In this document: one piece after another, positions 31,928 through 43,900 of the stretch
How positions within the stretch are numbered: the stretch's first letter is position 1
Layout of the letters: each line of letters begins with the position of its first letter
Assembly: GCF_932526225.1 (NCBI RefSeq)
Contig: NC_064043.1
Span: 15,004,085-15,068,084 of the forward strand
DNA: 64,000 nucleotides
Direction of reading: 5' to 3'
Source of the DNA: Nematostella vectensis
Taxonomy: Eukaryota > Cnidaria > Anthozoa > Actiniaria > Edwardsiidae
The notes under the pieces: generated by a model
What the model was told of the DNA's origin: nothing
The model's database searches: none
What the model saw: the letters and a program-made list of their open reading frames with translations, nothing else
Translations under genes and position numbers: made by a program

Positions 31928-34900
31928 TTTATCTGGACCAATAACTTGTCCTTAATCTTGAGTTTACTGGAAACCATTCATGTTCGTAATGGTTCACTCG
32001 TAACACCAGATACTAATCCAAGTTTTTAGATGACACTGGATACCACGTCTAGGGAATTTGATCATTATCCTGCCTCAGGTTTTTCAGCTGATGTCCGTAG
32101 AATATATACACCAAAGACGTATTTTACTAATCACAAACGATAACACGTACGGCGAGGACAAGTTTAGATTGCAAAAACAACCAGCGCCGGAAACATTAAC
32201 TGGATTCCTCTAAATTTAAAGGTAATGCAGATCCGAAGCCATTCCAGTCTCGCGGAAAAACTTGAACTCTGTCGCCTTTTGGGTTTTGTACGGCGGTTTT
32301 TTCAGCTAATCTCGTATTCAAACAGATGAGGAGCTCCCAGGAGCCATCTTGTTTTCATAAAGAACAGATTTCTTACCAGACTTTACGCCGCCACAGGAGC
32401 CCCAGTCCCTCCCCCCAACCTCATTTCCAAGTCGCCGACATCCTTGGACGACACGGCTGGGATGTCGGCGGATAATGTCCAAGGATGAGAAATGGTACGA
32501 AAAATAAGCAATTGGCCGAGAAGCGAAGCTTCATTTTTTCATTAGAACAAAAATTACAAGCTCAAAACTAATGGATTTACACCTAGACTATTTTCTTATT
32601 GTTCTGCTGAGGGCTGGAATAGAAATTGAAGCAAAAGTTTTCAATTTAGAAATGTCTTCTGCGCGCGCGCTAACGCGCGCTCAAGTTTTTTGTTTCGCGT
32701 TCCAGGATAAATTTTAAAAATATATATCGATGATAACTCTATAAAAGAAATCAAACATTCTTTCTGTACCTTCATAGCGGTTTGAAATCCTTGTTTGAGG
32801 AGTTATTGAGCAGACGGAAGAGAGTTTTGACTGCTAAAAAATGTTCACAGGACAGATATCACTTTGGCTGGACGTTATCGACTGATATTTGTCCTGTGAA
32901 AATGTGCACGTGACCCGTATTGACCAATGAGCGCGCGTGAAAATTCATCACTGGGATATAATTACTATATAACACAAAGTGAAGTGAGCTTATGAATACA
33001 AATAGGGGACTTGCGCTAAGAAATCACGTGACTTTTTGGGTGGCAAACGCCGGCTTTGTGAACAAGACATTGAGAGACATCCTTCATGCGAGCCCTTTGA
33101 GAACATGACGTCAAATTATGAATTAACACCGCTACGCCTTATTATGTTGTGCAATTTGATTCACCTGAAAGTAGTCTGGATAGGCTAAATGAATTACATG
33201 GTCATGTTAACGAAAAGATACCCCTACTAAAAGGAGTCCATAAGTAAGCTAGTTAAGTAAACATATACCCCTAGGGTATATTTTTCGTAGTGGACATCCT
33301 TGAAATGCTCTTTGATTTTTGATAACTCACTACCCGTTCGGGGCATGATGGACAATGTTAAGTAACAATGAGAATTGCAATGAGTGAACCCCGTTATAGG
33401 TCTCTGTTTTCCCCTGAATAAGCCAAGAATAGTGTGTTAGACATTGTGGGAAACAACGAGTGCACGGGGAGGGAAGCCACCAAAAATCATAGGTTCTTGT
33501 TCTCCCCCTAGATAAGCCAAGAATAGTGTGACATTGAGTATAAAGAATAGGAGGCGTTTCTACGCGCATGATTAAAAGGGTTCATTAATTAAACAGCCTT
33601 CGTCAGCCGCCATTTTGTAATTCTAGAAAAGTACCAACTGCGAAAAAGCATCAATTTCCATCGGCTGATTTGGGAAATTCAATGGAGCGGATGCAGGGGG
33701 TGGATTGGGTGGATATCCAACCCCCCCTTTTTGGGGTGAAATACAAAATGAAAAGTCTATTTATTTTGAAGAAAATAAATGTCTGAAGGACGGGAGGTAC
33801 TGTCCATGTGGCTTCGCCTCCTGTACCTACTTTGCTGACGTGACAAATCTTTGTGACCTACCAAGAACCACCAAGCGCTTACCCAGGATTGGTCGAGGGG
33901 TGGGGGTGTTGGGGGCTCGCGGAAAAAGCATAGAGTTCGAAAAAGCATAATGTTTTTTTAAAAAGCATAGTATTTGATACCCCCTTTTTGGCCGCCAAGG
34001 GGGGGTGCGCGCGCACCCTGCGCACCCCCCTGTGTACGCCGCTGACCACTGGATCAGTTCTACAGTAAGCCGTCTCAGTAGGCCATTATCCCCCTAAGTT
34101 TAAACCCTGGGTCCGCCCCTGAATGCGGTATGTTTGACCGAATTTGACAATTAAAAAAGTTTACTTTGTTTAAATGTGTGGCTGAGAAGTGTTACCTCCG
34201 TTTGAGTAATAAGATCCATATTCCCTGTATAGACTTCCGAAATATTCTGAAAAGAAAATGATAATTCCACTTTAACCTTGTCAATACACCGGGATCGGAT
34301 TTTTTTATTTTTTCCTCTCCAACGTACAAAGCGCAAGGCCTGTACAGGCCGGTTGAGGAGTCAATGGGTTAACAAGGACAAGAAAAATTTGTCTAAGAAC
34401 CCAAGCTATTGTTTGGTTGTACATACGCTCCTATCACCTTGGTTTGATGCATATTTTCAAGATCATTAATCCGTTAGACTGCAAAATATGATTTTGTATT
34501 TTGTGGCTTGATTTATTGTAAAGATAAGGAAGTTTTCTTGCATCAAATTCAACACTTTAATGACTTCTGGACGTTTTGGTTGGTCAAGTAAAGCGGATCA
34601 ACTTGCTGAACAAACTAGTTCCACGAGACAAGTTGTTTTGTCGAGTGGTAAACGCGAGAAATAGCTCTTCAACTTGTTTTGCAACAATTTGCGAGACAAT
34701 TTGAGCATGCGATCGTGCACTCATTCTTAACACTCCCATCAACCATTCACTTGTAGCATGTTCTTGAGAGCTGACGAGGGTTTCGAATCTTTAATCTCTA
34801 GTAGATATTTGATTTAAATATTTGGTCAGAATTTTACCAACAAGGGCTGGAAAATAAACGTGTGATCACTGGTGATGAATCATGCTAAGAAAACGTAACC

Positions 34901-34943
34901 CCACTTTCATCAACTTTCAAAGATCGCGTTTGATCGTAAAATT
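31928..34943. other. Upstream region of BLTP1; intergenic
   Basis: It should hold the BLTP1 promoter and 5' UTR, but I see no clear TATA box or CpG-rich start. Items seen: GCGCGCGCGCTAACGCGCGC at about 32662-32681, a near-direct repeat around AAGCCAAGAATAGTGTG (33421 and 33516), and low-complexity C/G-rich stretches at 33690-34050 that look like a decayed MITE. No gene supported. Confidence 0.4.
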
Positions 34944-35098
34944 TTGAGAGCTAGAAAGTGTGGAACTTTTCTCGACTCTCATTTCTGTTGGATCGAAGCT
35001 ATTATAGTACATGGCTACTTTCTTCATTGCTTTTTTTTCTGCTATTCCCTCGCGCTAAAGACACGGATTTTAAATACAATCCCGGAAAAAAAACTTTG

Positions 35099-35273
35099 GA
35101 TGGAATTAATTGAGAACCGGCATCTTGACAACAAAAAAGGTTTCAGGAGACATGGCGCCATTGAAGTATATGATGACATGAGACGAAAAAAGAAAAGAAA
35201 AACATCTTGGGAAGAGTTTGTATTTATTGGATCAGAGAAATTATTTAGAAAACTAGCTTTCATGAGTAGATAA
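35099..35273 (+). CDS. Hypothetical small basic ORF
   Basis: Open frame with a first internal ATG giving MELIENRHLDNKKG, then a very basic MRRKKKRK run and an aromatic tail (SWEEFVFIGSEKLF). The frame extends upstream without an ATG. The basic run followed by an aromatic/basic tail loosely recalls the two cysteine-rich peptides downstream, but there are no paired cysteines. It may be chance. Confidence 0.15.
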
Positions 35274-36717
35274 GAGGAAATAAACTTGGCTGGAACCCAT
35301 GGCTTATAGAGTGTTCATAAGGAAAACAAAGAAAAACAGAGACAATCACTTCCTTATAAGCAAAGTGTTCTGCCTTTATTAGAAATTAAGGGATTTCGAT
35401 GTTACTCATGTTATTTTGTTACAAAAAGTCAATAAAACGTTATTTGATAAGTACCCTTGACAGAAAATCACGTTTAATGTATGTAAACAGGAAATTAAGT
35501 GGAACTGACGTTTTTTTGTTTAACGCAAAGAACTAATAAGACATCCAAGAAGTGAAAACTTTGTGTGATTGTTTTAATGCAATCTTTTCCCAAAAGGAAG
35601 GCGCTTTTTGGCTGATACTAGAATAGCGGTAATAATAAAGCAAGGGAAAAGGTTAACTTGAGTCCATTTACGGTAGTTAACGGAGACGGGTTCTGTGATA
35701 TTTGAGATTCCTCCCAACCTTAAAGATTTCACTAGAATCATTCGTATCAACAGCTATAAAAGGCGCGGGAGGGAAAAGTGCTTCACTCGAGGAATCAAAA
35801 CCTGGCCGACGTTTGCTAAAGTCCGGTTCAAGGTGAGCCATTGCCTATTCAGGAGGATTTCTTGGGTTATCAATAGAGCCATTCTTTTTAATTATGCTTG
35901 CGGACAGACAATTAATGGTTTGAGGGACTTTGGAATAGTTTTCACAAATTGGGGAACCACTCTGAAAAACTCCTGGATTTTCCACTCTGAGGCTCTGCTA
36001 GCAAGACATTTTTCTTTTTCAAAGAAGGAATAATCTTAAAAGCTATTTCTTTCAATATGGAGTAACTGTCCCCAAGCGTAATTATCTAGACGACGATTAC
36101 ATGGTGATATAAGGAAAATAGGACAAAATATCTAAAGGGCTAACACATTCACTCTAAATTCAAATACTGGTGCAGAAGTAAAAACATCCAGACAAAAAAT
36201 CTTTCGCTCCGAATTCCTTCACAACACTTATTCATCTTAATATAACTACTAATGGTGAGAATTTCCAAAGCAATTTGAATGATTTCAGATGAGGAGAGTC
36301 GCATTTTTGAAAACAAATATCATGTATGGCAGACCCATAGCCAGGGAGGGGATGGAGGGGGGGGGGGGGGGGGAGAAAGGGTGTTGAAGAACCACCCCTC
36401 GACTGAAAGGTCCGTTCAAATGGAAGAAATTTGAGAAATACTGTGAGCTAAGAGGAAAACCCTCAAAGAAAATTGTACGCTACATGGACAAACGAACCCT
36501 TCCGCTTAAAGCCTTGCTGTCTAAATAAGGTTTAGCTGATTTGCGACCTTGAAATATATTCACCTCTTTAAGTACGTGTGACCTTCACAGAAAGGGGCAT
36601 TTTTAATAGTCTTTTTGTAATTCATTCCCTAATTGATAAATTTAATCACTTCTAAACCCCTATCGAAATTTGCTACGGAGCTAATAGAAAAGCCCTAGAA
36701 AAACCTGTCGTTTTGTA

Positions 36718-36990
36718 ATGACTACCCTCTCGTCGTCGACTGTGTTTCATAAGGAACCAGCGGGCCTGTTATCCTTTGCAGAGGAGTTTAATATTATTAC
36801 CATTGTTGCCGTTTCCTTCCTATCGAGAGGGCCGCCCTCTATAGAGTGCCGAGGCAGGAAACAATTAGAAAAGAAGAATGGAAAGTTAGACGATAGAGGA
36901 ATAAATACCACACGCCTCGTGAAGAAGACTAGTTCTAACGCCAACAAGGAGGAGCACAACAAGCTTTTATTTATTCAAGAAAGCACAAAG
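36718..36990 (+). other. Possible 5' exon of the cysteine-rich peptide locus
   Basis: An open frame with a good donor (CACAAAG|GTATGG at about 36990). Its reading frame does not continue into the ATG of the peptide at 38707, so if spliced there it would act as 5' UTR. Purely inferential. Confidence 0.15.
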
Positions 36991-37689
36991 GTATGGTATT
37001 GTACACATTTTTCAACTAATTTATGTCGCTAAAAAATAATAACTTGAAATTCAATAAATTAATGCTTGTGAGAACTTCATTTATTTTTTTCTTTAAAGAA
37101 AAGCAATTCAATTCAGTTGTATAAAATATGATAAAAAATTTCATGTTTAACAACTAAGACGTAATCATCGCTTTACTTATTTTTATCTGTTTAATTTGTT
37201 TTTTCATAATGTTAGCACACATTGAGGGTTCACTTGAAATGGAAAATACACCACACTCTAATATATATAGCTCGAAGAAGCTTCGCACTGGATAATGCTT
37301 TAGAAAAAGATTCTTTATCTAAGATGGATTTGTTCTAGATTTCCAGTCTCTTATCTCTTGTTTTCTATATGTCTTTTTGTAAGTAAAGGTAGTATCATTT
37401 CTTAGTATAATCGAGAGAAATACACTCCTAAGGAAGGTACCAGTTTTCCTGTCGTTGCGTATTCTCATTTCCGTGAGAAGGCTGGATGGTGGGTTTTCCA
37501 ATTACGCGAAATATTGACATAAGAGATCCCGCTTGATTTATTCGTGTCAAATGATTACGGAAATACGTTTCGAGTGTTATTATTTACCAATCCCGGGTTT
37601 TATTTCGAAATTGAAGGATAGAATATTGGCAAAGAACGTCGTCTCTCTATTTTGTACTCTTTTATTTGAATGCGTTTAATATATAGATT

Positions 37690-38410
37690 TAAGCATTGCC
37701 TAAAAGCGGAGCTCCAAACGACCACATCTTTGCTAATTTGCGCTTAATAATAAATATTATTAATAACATTAAATATTATTAGATTTCTGTTTTTGACGAC
37801 GTCAACGATTTCTCATATCACGCGACCAACATGTTTAAGCTCCCTTCCCCTCACATCTACATGACACGTCAGCGTCAGGTTAGCGTTAGTTTAAATTTAT
37901 TGACGTTATCGATAACGTCACGTGACCATCACATTGCGCCCCCTTGAAACATACATCACACCTACCGAGTTTTGTTGTCACACGATGTTTCTTTAATGAA
38001 ATATTTTTTTATTCTGATGACGTCAGCATATTTTCTATTCTAGTGACGTCAGTGATGACGTCACAATCACGTGACCATATTGGTGCATCCCCCCTTCATG
38101 ACACATACCAAGATTGGTTGTTATATGATGTTTTGTTCATGAGATATGGATATTTTTGTTCTTAATGAAATCGTAATAGCTTTTAGTGACGTCATCGATG
38201 ACATCACAAATCACGTGATCACATATTTGCACCTCCCTTGACACATACATGACAACTGCCAAGTTTGGTTGTCATACGATGTCATACTTTAAGGGACGGA
38301 CGGACGGACGGACAGACGGACATCGCGTCACGAAAACTCGAGTCGATGGGTTACCAATATTTGTTAGCATATTTGTTTTATATACCACTTTTTATTAGGC
38401 ATGGGGCTCC
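37690..38410 (-). repeat. TGACGTCA-rich dispersed repeat, copy 1
   Basis: Three to four diverged monomers of about 125 bp, each with TGACGTCATCGATGACGTCA-like palindromes, CACGTGACC, and a segment reading as the complement of CGTATGACAACCAAACTTGG. It begins near GCCTAAAAGCGGAGCTCC and ends near GGGGCTCCGCTATAATG. The opposite orientation is found at 41880 and 51010. Confidence 0.8.
38294..38321. repeat. (GGAC)n microsatellite
   Basis: Short GGAC run ending the dispersed-repeat copy. Confidence 0.9.
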
Positions 38411-38706
38411 GCTATAATGAATATGTTTATGATTGGGAGTTTTTGTGAAACAAAAATCTTAGGAAAATTTTCAACTTCTGCCCTATTCTGTTAACGAAAT
38501 TTTAATAGTTAACAATACATTGGGTTGGTAAATTGCATTAAACGGTCCACTAACGCCGTCGTTTTCTATTTTCATTGCTACATTAAGCAAGTAACTGTTA
38601 TTTCGAAGCTTTCTTGCAAATAGATCGTTACATTTTCAAATGTAAACAATAACAGGAGTGGTTGATCGAAATTCTTTAACCTTAAGTGTTGTTCCTTATT
38701 TCAGAG

Positions 38707-38982
38707 ATGTGGTGTGCTGTGGAGTTCTTCTGTCTGCTGGTGTCGAGCGGTTTTCTACTCGCCTCTGGAACTACCTGCACCACATGCACTTGTTGTAGCA
38801 ACGAGGGGGCGGCGTGCATGACCCAGTGCGACACACCCAAACTCTGCTATGAATGCGTTATACAAGCAGACCTTTGCAAAGGAGCTCTTGGCTGTACGAG
38901 AAAACGAGAAATTGGACGATATAGCAAGATTTTCAGCAAATACAGGGGAAGTTTATTTCAATTCCTCAGACGAAAGAGATAA
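38707..38982 (+). CDS. Secreted ten-cysteine peptide precursor, member 1
   Basis: 91 residues. ATG follows directly on a splice acceptor (TTATTTCAG|AG ATG), so a non-coding 5' exon is likely. Residues 1-21 form a signal peptide (MWCAVEFFCLLVSSGFLLAS). The mature part has ten cysteines spaced C-x2-C-x-CC-x6-C-x3-C-x5-C-x2-C-x6-C-x5-C. Next come TRKR, a prohormone-convertase-like site, and a basic C-terminal tail rich in Tyr, Phe and Arg. The neighbour at 40188 shares the pattern, so the two are tandem paralogs. The function is unknown: a signalling peptide, antimicrobial or venom-type peptide would all fit. I recognise no named family. Confidence 0.75.
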   Translation: MWCAVEFFCLLVSSGFLLASGTTCTTCTCCSNEGAACMTQCDTPKLCYECVIQADLCKGALGCTRKREIGRYSKIFSKYRGSLFQFLRRKR

Positions 38983-39587
38983 CGAGAGGAAAAAATGAAA
39001 TTTCAATAACGCAATTCGGAGACTCTAAGCTCAGCACTGCTGGTGGATAACATTCGTTATTTGTAAAAAAAAATATTCATTAAGAAAAATATTTTTGATT
39101 ATCTAATGAAAAGAATATATATAAATGATGTATATTTATGAAAGTTATTTATTTAGGGATATATTAAATTCTGAGACCATTCTTTTTACGTTTATTCAGT
39201 TATTTATTCTGATCAGAAGTGTGTTTGAAGCGTGCTCGTAAGGCCTAACAAGATTGGCTGGATTACCTCATTGTTCTATTGTATTCCCTGTTCTATTGTT
39301 TTGTTCCCAATGTTTTGTCTGTGGTGCTTCAATCCAATGTGGTGAAATCTTTTGATAGCTTCTACATGACCCTTGCATGTTTTTATGATGCTATTTTCCT
39401 GCTCTGTTTTTCTGACATAACTGAAACTCGGTTTACAAAAACTTGCCTCGATAGCATAATAATAACCTCGATAATAACCTCGATAGCATAATGAGCCAGG
39501 ATCAAGGCCTTTTTTAAGAAGCCGAGAGAGCTAGGGATAGTAGAATCCGTACTAAGTGATGATACCGCTGTACCACGGGCAATAGGA
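38983..39587. other. 3' flank of peptide 1
   Basis: AT-rich; possible AATAAA-poor 3' UTR. No further gene seen. Confidence 0.4.
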
Positions 39588-39897
39588 TAGTTTAGTGGTG
39601 GCTATGTATGGTTTGATCGGATAGTTTAGTGGTGGCTATTTATGGTTTGATAGGATAGTTTAGTTGTGGCTATTTATGGTTTGATAGGATAGTTCAGTGG
39701 TGGCTATGTATGGTTTGATAGGATAGTTTAGTGGTGGCTATGTATGTTTTTTTAGGATAGTTTAGCGGTGGTTATGTATGGTTTGATAGGATAGTGTAGT
39801 GGTGGCTATTTATGGTTTGATTGGATAGTTTAGTGGTGGCTATTTATGGTTTGATTGGATAGTTTAGTGGTGGCTATTTATGGTTTGATAGGATAGT
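39588..39897. repeat. 35-bp minisatellite
   Basis: About nine copies of TAGTGGTGGCTATTTATGGT plus TTGATAGGATAGTTT, between the two peptide genes. Confidence 0.93.
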
Positions 39898-40187
39898 TAT
39901 TAAGTTATTAAGTGATAAGCCCTAAGTGATTAATTTTGACAAAAAAATCTTAAAACATATACTTCATTTCGGACTGGATTTGGGTTCTTAGGTTCTCCAT
40001 TGAGAGTGCAAAAAATATTCTGTAGTAAAAATAAAAGCCGCGTTTCTACTGTCAAGATTTTTTGTTTTGATCTATAAAATCTGTACTCACTCCCCCCCCC
40101 CCCCCCCCCCATAATCCATTAAAAGCCTCCCTAAATCAGCCGATGGAAATGCATGGCAGACTTATCGCATTCCCCCATTTCTTTCAG

Positions 40188-40493
40188 ATGAATTACTCCC
40201 GATTCGCTCTTCTCGTTTTCGTCTCAACGATGATCGTTTCCGCGGGAAGTGCTCGAGGCTATTGCAATGACTGCAGTTGTTGTTCAGCGAATGCAATCAG
40301 TTGTATTGGAATGTGCTCACATCCTCAGCAATGCAGCGGTTGCTCCGATGAGGCAGAGTCGTGCCGCACTGCCCTTTGTGGAAGGAAGAGGAGTCTTGAT
40401 GCGTGGAAAGACTACATGGTGAAATACAACCGACGAAAACAACAAGAACAAACTCAACCTCAAGACTATGAACAACTCGCTAAGCTTCATTGA
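40188..40493 (+). CDS. Secreted ten-cysteine peptide precursor, member 2
   Basis: 101 residues. ATG sits directly after an acceptor (TTTCTTTCAG|ATG), the same exon layout as member 1. The signal peptide covers residues 1-23 (hydrophobic FALLVFVSTMIVSAG). The cysteine pattern is C-x2-C-x-CC-x6-C-x3-C-x5-C-x2-C-x6-C-x4-C, which matches member 1 except for one residue before the last cysteine. GRKR follows immediately, giving a potential cleavage/amidation signal, then a basic tail with DAWKDYMVKYNRRK and a Gln-rich end. Outside the cysteines and the RKR the two proteins differ strongly, typical of fast-evolving secreted peptides. Function unknown. Confidence 0.75.
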   Translation: MNYSRFALLVFVSTMIVSAGSARGYCNDCSCCSANAISCIGMCSHPQQCSGCSDEAESCRTALCGRKRSLDAWKDYMVKYNRRKQQEQTQPQDYEQLAKLH

Positions 40494-40814
40494 TGAAAGA
40501 TTGTCTTCGAGCGGAATGGAAAAGAAGAGATCAATAACACGTCATTATTTCACTTCACTTCATTAATCTCATTAACTACTTTAAGTACAAATTAGCCGAC
40601 AGGTTAAGTTACCAGAAAAAAATATTCAGTTCAAGTCAAGTGGATTATACGCAGTGTCTAACAGACTAATTGTAAAAAAAAGGAAAACTAGTTTTTAGAA
40701 CACGTTATAATCACACTTTATTCCTTTGTTTGAAAATTGATTAAAATTCTGTTAATCTGTCCAATGCATTCATTGTATCTTTATAAAATGGCAAAGAAAT
40801 GATACCATCGTGGT
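40494..40814. other. 3' flank of peptide 2
   Basis: AT-rich sequence, no gene recognised. Confidence 0.4.
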
Positions 40815-40945
40815 CCTAGAGCCGCGATCAGCCTCATCAGCCGCGATCAGCCGCGATCAGCCTCATCAGCCGCGATCAGCCTCATCAGCCGCGATCAGCC
40901 TAATCAGAAGCGATCAGCCGCGATCAGCCTCATCAGCACTCATGC
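40815..40945. repeat. CGATCAGCC(T)CATCAGC minisatellite
   Basis: Irregular 10-19 bp repeats of GCCGCGATCA and GCCTCATCA, followed at about 40961 by a C run of about 20. Confidence 0.9.
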
Positions 40946-41027
40946 AAGCTTCCGCCTTCACCCCCCCCCCCCCCCCCCCCTCCCATTATATGCCCCCTGC
41001 CTCATGCGTTAAAAATTCGCAGTGGCT

Positions 41028-41146
41028 CAAAGGTCCTCAAAGGACTAAATGCCTGACGGTAGTCAATTTATTTAAATTGACTATCGCGGTGGATCAAAGG
41101 TCCTCAAAGGACTAAATGCCTGACGGTAGTCAATTTATTTAAATAA
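41028..41146. repeat. Two 51-bp direct copies around an AT palindrome
   Basis: AGGTCCTCAAAGGACTAAAT and the following TGCCTGACGGTAGTCAAT occur twice, 68 bp apart. The segment TAGTCAATTTATTTAAATTG between them is near-palindromic. Confidence 0.85.
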
Positions 41147-41879
41147 CCCAGTAAATTTTATTTGCTGCAATAACACTGTCGGGAAAGGTCTTCAAAGGTA
41201 AAGCGACTGTCGGGCATATAGCTACTGTGTTACTTGAAAAGCCTGTGGCATGTGTTACCATGTAAACGTCATGGCACAGCCCCGTGGGTAAATTCTGGCT
41301 TTGCTATGCCCTGAAATATCATTTGTGTAAAGACGAGATTAAATGCCAAAAGTACTGATAGTAACACAGGCGGACCAGGATCAGAATCAGTCCCTCGTGA
41401 TCCTTCAGGAAAATAAAATATAATTTGAAGTTGTGTCTTGACTGTTTTCTCAATAAAGCTAGTTACATTACTATATTAGCCTCGTGTGTTGTTCTTAAGG
41501 AGAATTGTGGCACAGAAAGGGGTTTAGTCCCTCGAGAGAACTTTGTGACCTAATTGATATTCACAAATGAAGTCAAAAGCACATGCTAAATAAACAATGC
41601 GCTGAGTTGAGTGGGCTCCCTGTGTTTGAAGTTAGCCTAACCTGAATATATAGCGTCCAACAGTCCAAACATCATAAATCATTTAAAGTGTAGAGTCTCA
41701 CATACTGTACTGTAACGACGCACGTACCCATGGATTTTCATCGTAATATTTGCCAATAAATAGTTTTACAGACCGCTTCGTCACCCTTAGTTGCTATTTT
41801 TGTTTATAACAGGGTCGTAGCAGGGGGTCGAGCACTGGGGGCATGTGCACCCTAAGAAAAACTATCCCGATATACCTAT

Positions 41880-42390
41880 ATTTATATCTCCTAAACGAAA
41901 CACAATAAGACAACCAAACTTGGTATGTGTCATGTATGTGTCAAGGGGGTGCACCAATATAGTCATGTGATTGTGACATCATCGATGACGTCACTAGAAG
42001 CAAAAATATGCTGACGTCATCAAAATAAAAAATATTTTTATTTCACGAAGGAAACATCGTATGGCAACCAAACTCGGTTAGGTGTCATGTAGGCGTCAAG
42101 GGGGATGCAACAATATGGTCACGTGTTTGCTGACGTCATCGATGACCTCACTTAGAGAAAAAAACGTGATTAAAGCAAAAACATTAATATCTCTTGAAGG
42201 AAAAATTGTTTCACACTCAAACTTGGCAGGGGTCAATTTTTTTGTCAAGAGGGTGCAAAAATATGGTCACGTGATTTTTGACTTTTTGACGTCATCGATG
42301 ACGTCATTTAAAGCAAAACTAATTACGGTTTCATTTAGAACAAAAGTATCCATATCTCATGAACGAAACCAAGAGAGCATAAGATAAGAG
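41880..42390 (+). repeat. TGACGTCA-rich dispersed repeat, copy 2
   Basis: Four diverged monomers of about 125 bp, with CAACCAAACTTGG, CAAGGGGGTGCA, GGTCACGTG and TGACGTCATCGATGACGTCA. The orientation is opposite to copy 1, so the two copies bracket the cysteine-rich peptide pair as an inverted repeat. Confidence 0.8.
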
Positions 42391-42689
42391 AGGGACACTT
42401 TGGTATTACCCGCGCGCCATGTCGATTCCCAATCTGGCTATTTGTAGTAACGACCACCCCACCACTGCGCGTGAGCATTTTTACTCACCCCACCCCCGCG
42501 CTTTGGCATTTACATCTTGTTGTTTGCCGCTGTTTTGTGACTTGAAACCGAAAAAACCCACCCTATTTGCACAAATACCATCGAAAATTTCATTCTAGCA
42601 TCAATGATACAGGCAGTTGCGGTTTATTAAACACTTCGACTTCGAGGATTGCAAGATTTCGAAAACGTTTAAAAAAAACAAGAGATTTC

Positions 42690-43900
42690 ATTCAAAATCA
42701 ACACAGTTAACCCACGCACTCGGTTTGTATTCTAGTACGCAAGAGAATTTGTATAGTTATGAAAAAATGGAAAATTAAAGAAAATAGACTTTCTAGTTGT
42801 CTCACTTTATTCTTGTCTGTTTTTGGGATCTCTCCTGAGTATTATGGGCCCATTTTACTAACTAGTTTCCCTTTCAGCACCCAGACATGACGAGAGAAGA
42901 AGAAAGAGAGAAGGGTGCACCCTAGTCATTCTCCGTAGCCCGAGGCATCGAGAATATCGAAAAAATGCTCTAAATCACCTCGAAATCGGTAAGCAGTAAG
43001 CTCTAAGTTTAAGCTTTTAAGCTGTTAAAACAGCCGAAAGAAGTTTAAGTCGCCATCTCTTTTTTGAGTAGGAAAACTTGGCATGAATGTTTTACTTCGC
43101 TGACCTTAAGCGCTCTGTCACGATGCTTGAACCGACCAGCCGTGCACCCAACTGACATTTCGGTTGGCTTGGTAACCGCTCCGCAAATCAAATATATATA
43201 GATATATATCCCCGCCCTACCCTGGACCTATCAAAACAATTTCATAAAATTTTACATACCCGCGCCCCAATGGGAGCCGTCACTGGTCTTCCCATTTCTT
43301 GTTTACATGAGGTCGCTTCGGGATGGTCTGACTTGACGGCTTCCATTAGGGCGCGGATGCATAAGATTTTATCATCCCTCCTTCTCTCGTCATGTATGGG
43401 TGCTGAAAGGAAAACGAGTAAGTAAAATGGGCCCTATACTCGGGAGCGATCCCCCAAAAAGACAATAATAAAGTGAGTCCACTATGAAGTATATTTCCCT
43501 TAATTTTCCATTTTTTCGTCACTATACGAATTCTCTTGCGTACTAGAATACAAACCAGGGGCGGCGGAGCGGTCCCATAAGTGGGGGGGGAGGGGAGTTG
43601 GAGGGGAAGGGGTGGGTAGTGGTTTCAGGTGGAGGGGTGGTTTGTGGTTTCAGATTTTAAACTGTTTAAGAAATTTGTCCTCGGTTGCATACGTACCGCT
43701 TGAAACCCATTGTTGGTTTAAAAAACGTTCATATATAAAAGAAACCGCTCAGAAAAGTGAGGGGCAGCGCCTCCCCCTCCCCCCCTCCCCCCTCCCCTTT
43801 CGCCGCCCCTCCCCCCTGCCCCTCCCCTTCCGCCGCCCCTGCCCCTCCCCTTCCGCCGCCCCTGCAAACCGAGTGTTTGGGTTACCTGTGAAATCAATAG
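42690..43900. mobile_element. Foldback element with about 200-bp inverted arms
   Basis: The left arm 42715-42912 (from ACTCGGTTTGTATTCTAGTA to CAGACATGACGAGAGAAG) is mirrored by the right arm 43378-43556 (CTTCTCTCGTCATGTATGGG ... GTACTAGAATACAAAC) and continues after an insertion at 43865. A second inner inverted pair (CGCGCCCCAATGGGAGCCGTCA-like) lies at about 43260 and 43335. No coding capacity. The right arm is split by the 309-bp element below. Confidence 0.75.
43556..43864. mobile_element. 309-bp non-autonomous TIR element nested in foldback arm
   Basis: Terminal inverted repeats CAGGGGCGGCGGA and TCCGCCGCCCCTG with a 5-bp duplication CAAAC on both sides (43551-43555, 43865-43869). Removing it restores the continuity of the foldback arm (ACAAACCGAGTG, as in the left arm). 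The interior is G-rich at one end and C-rich at the other. Confidence 0.8.

Noticed and set aside
35695-36033. 112-codon plus-strand frame
   Set aside because: No signal peptide, domain, or splice context; composition looks random.
43556-43864. Assigning the nested 309-bp element to the hAT superfamily from its CAGGGGCGG ends
   Set aside because: hAT elements give 8-bp target duplications; only a 5-bp duplication is supported here, so the superfamily is left open.
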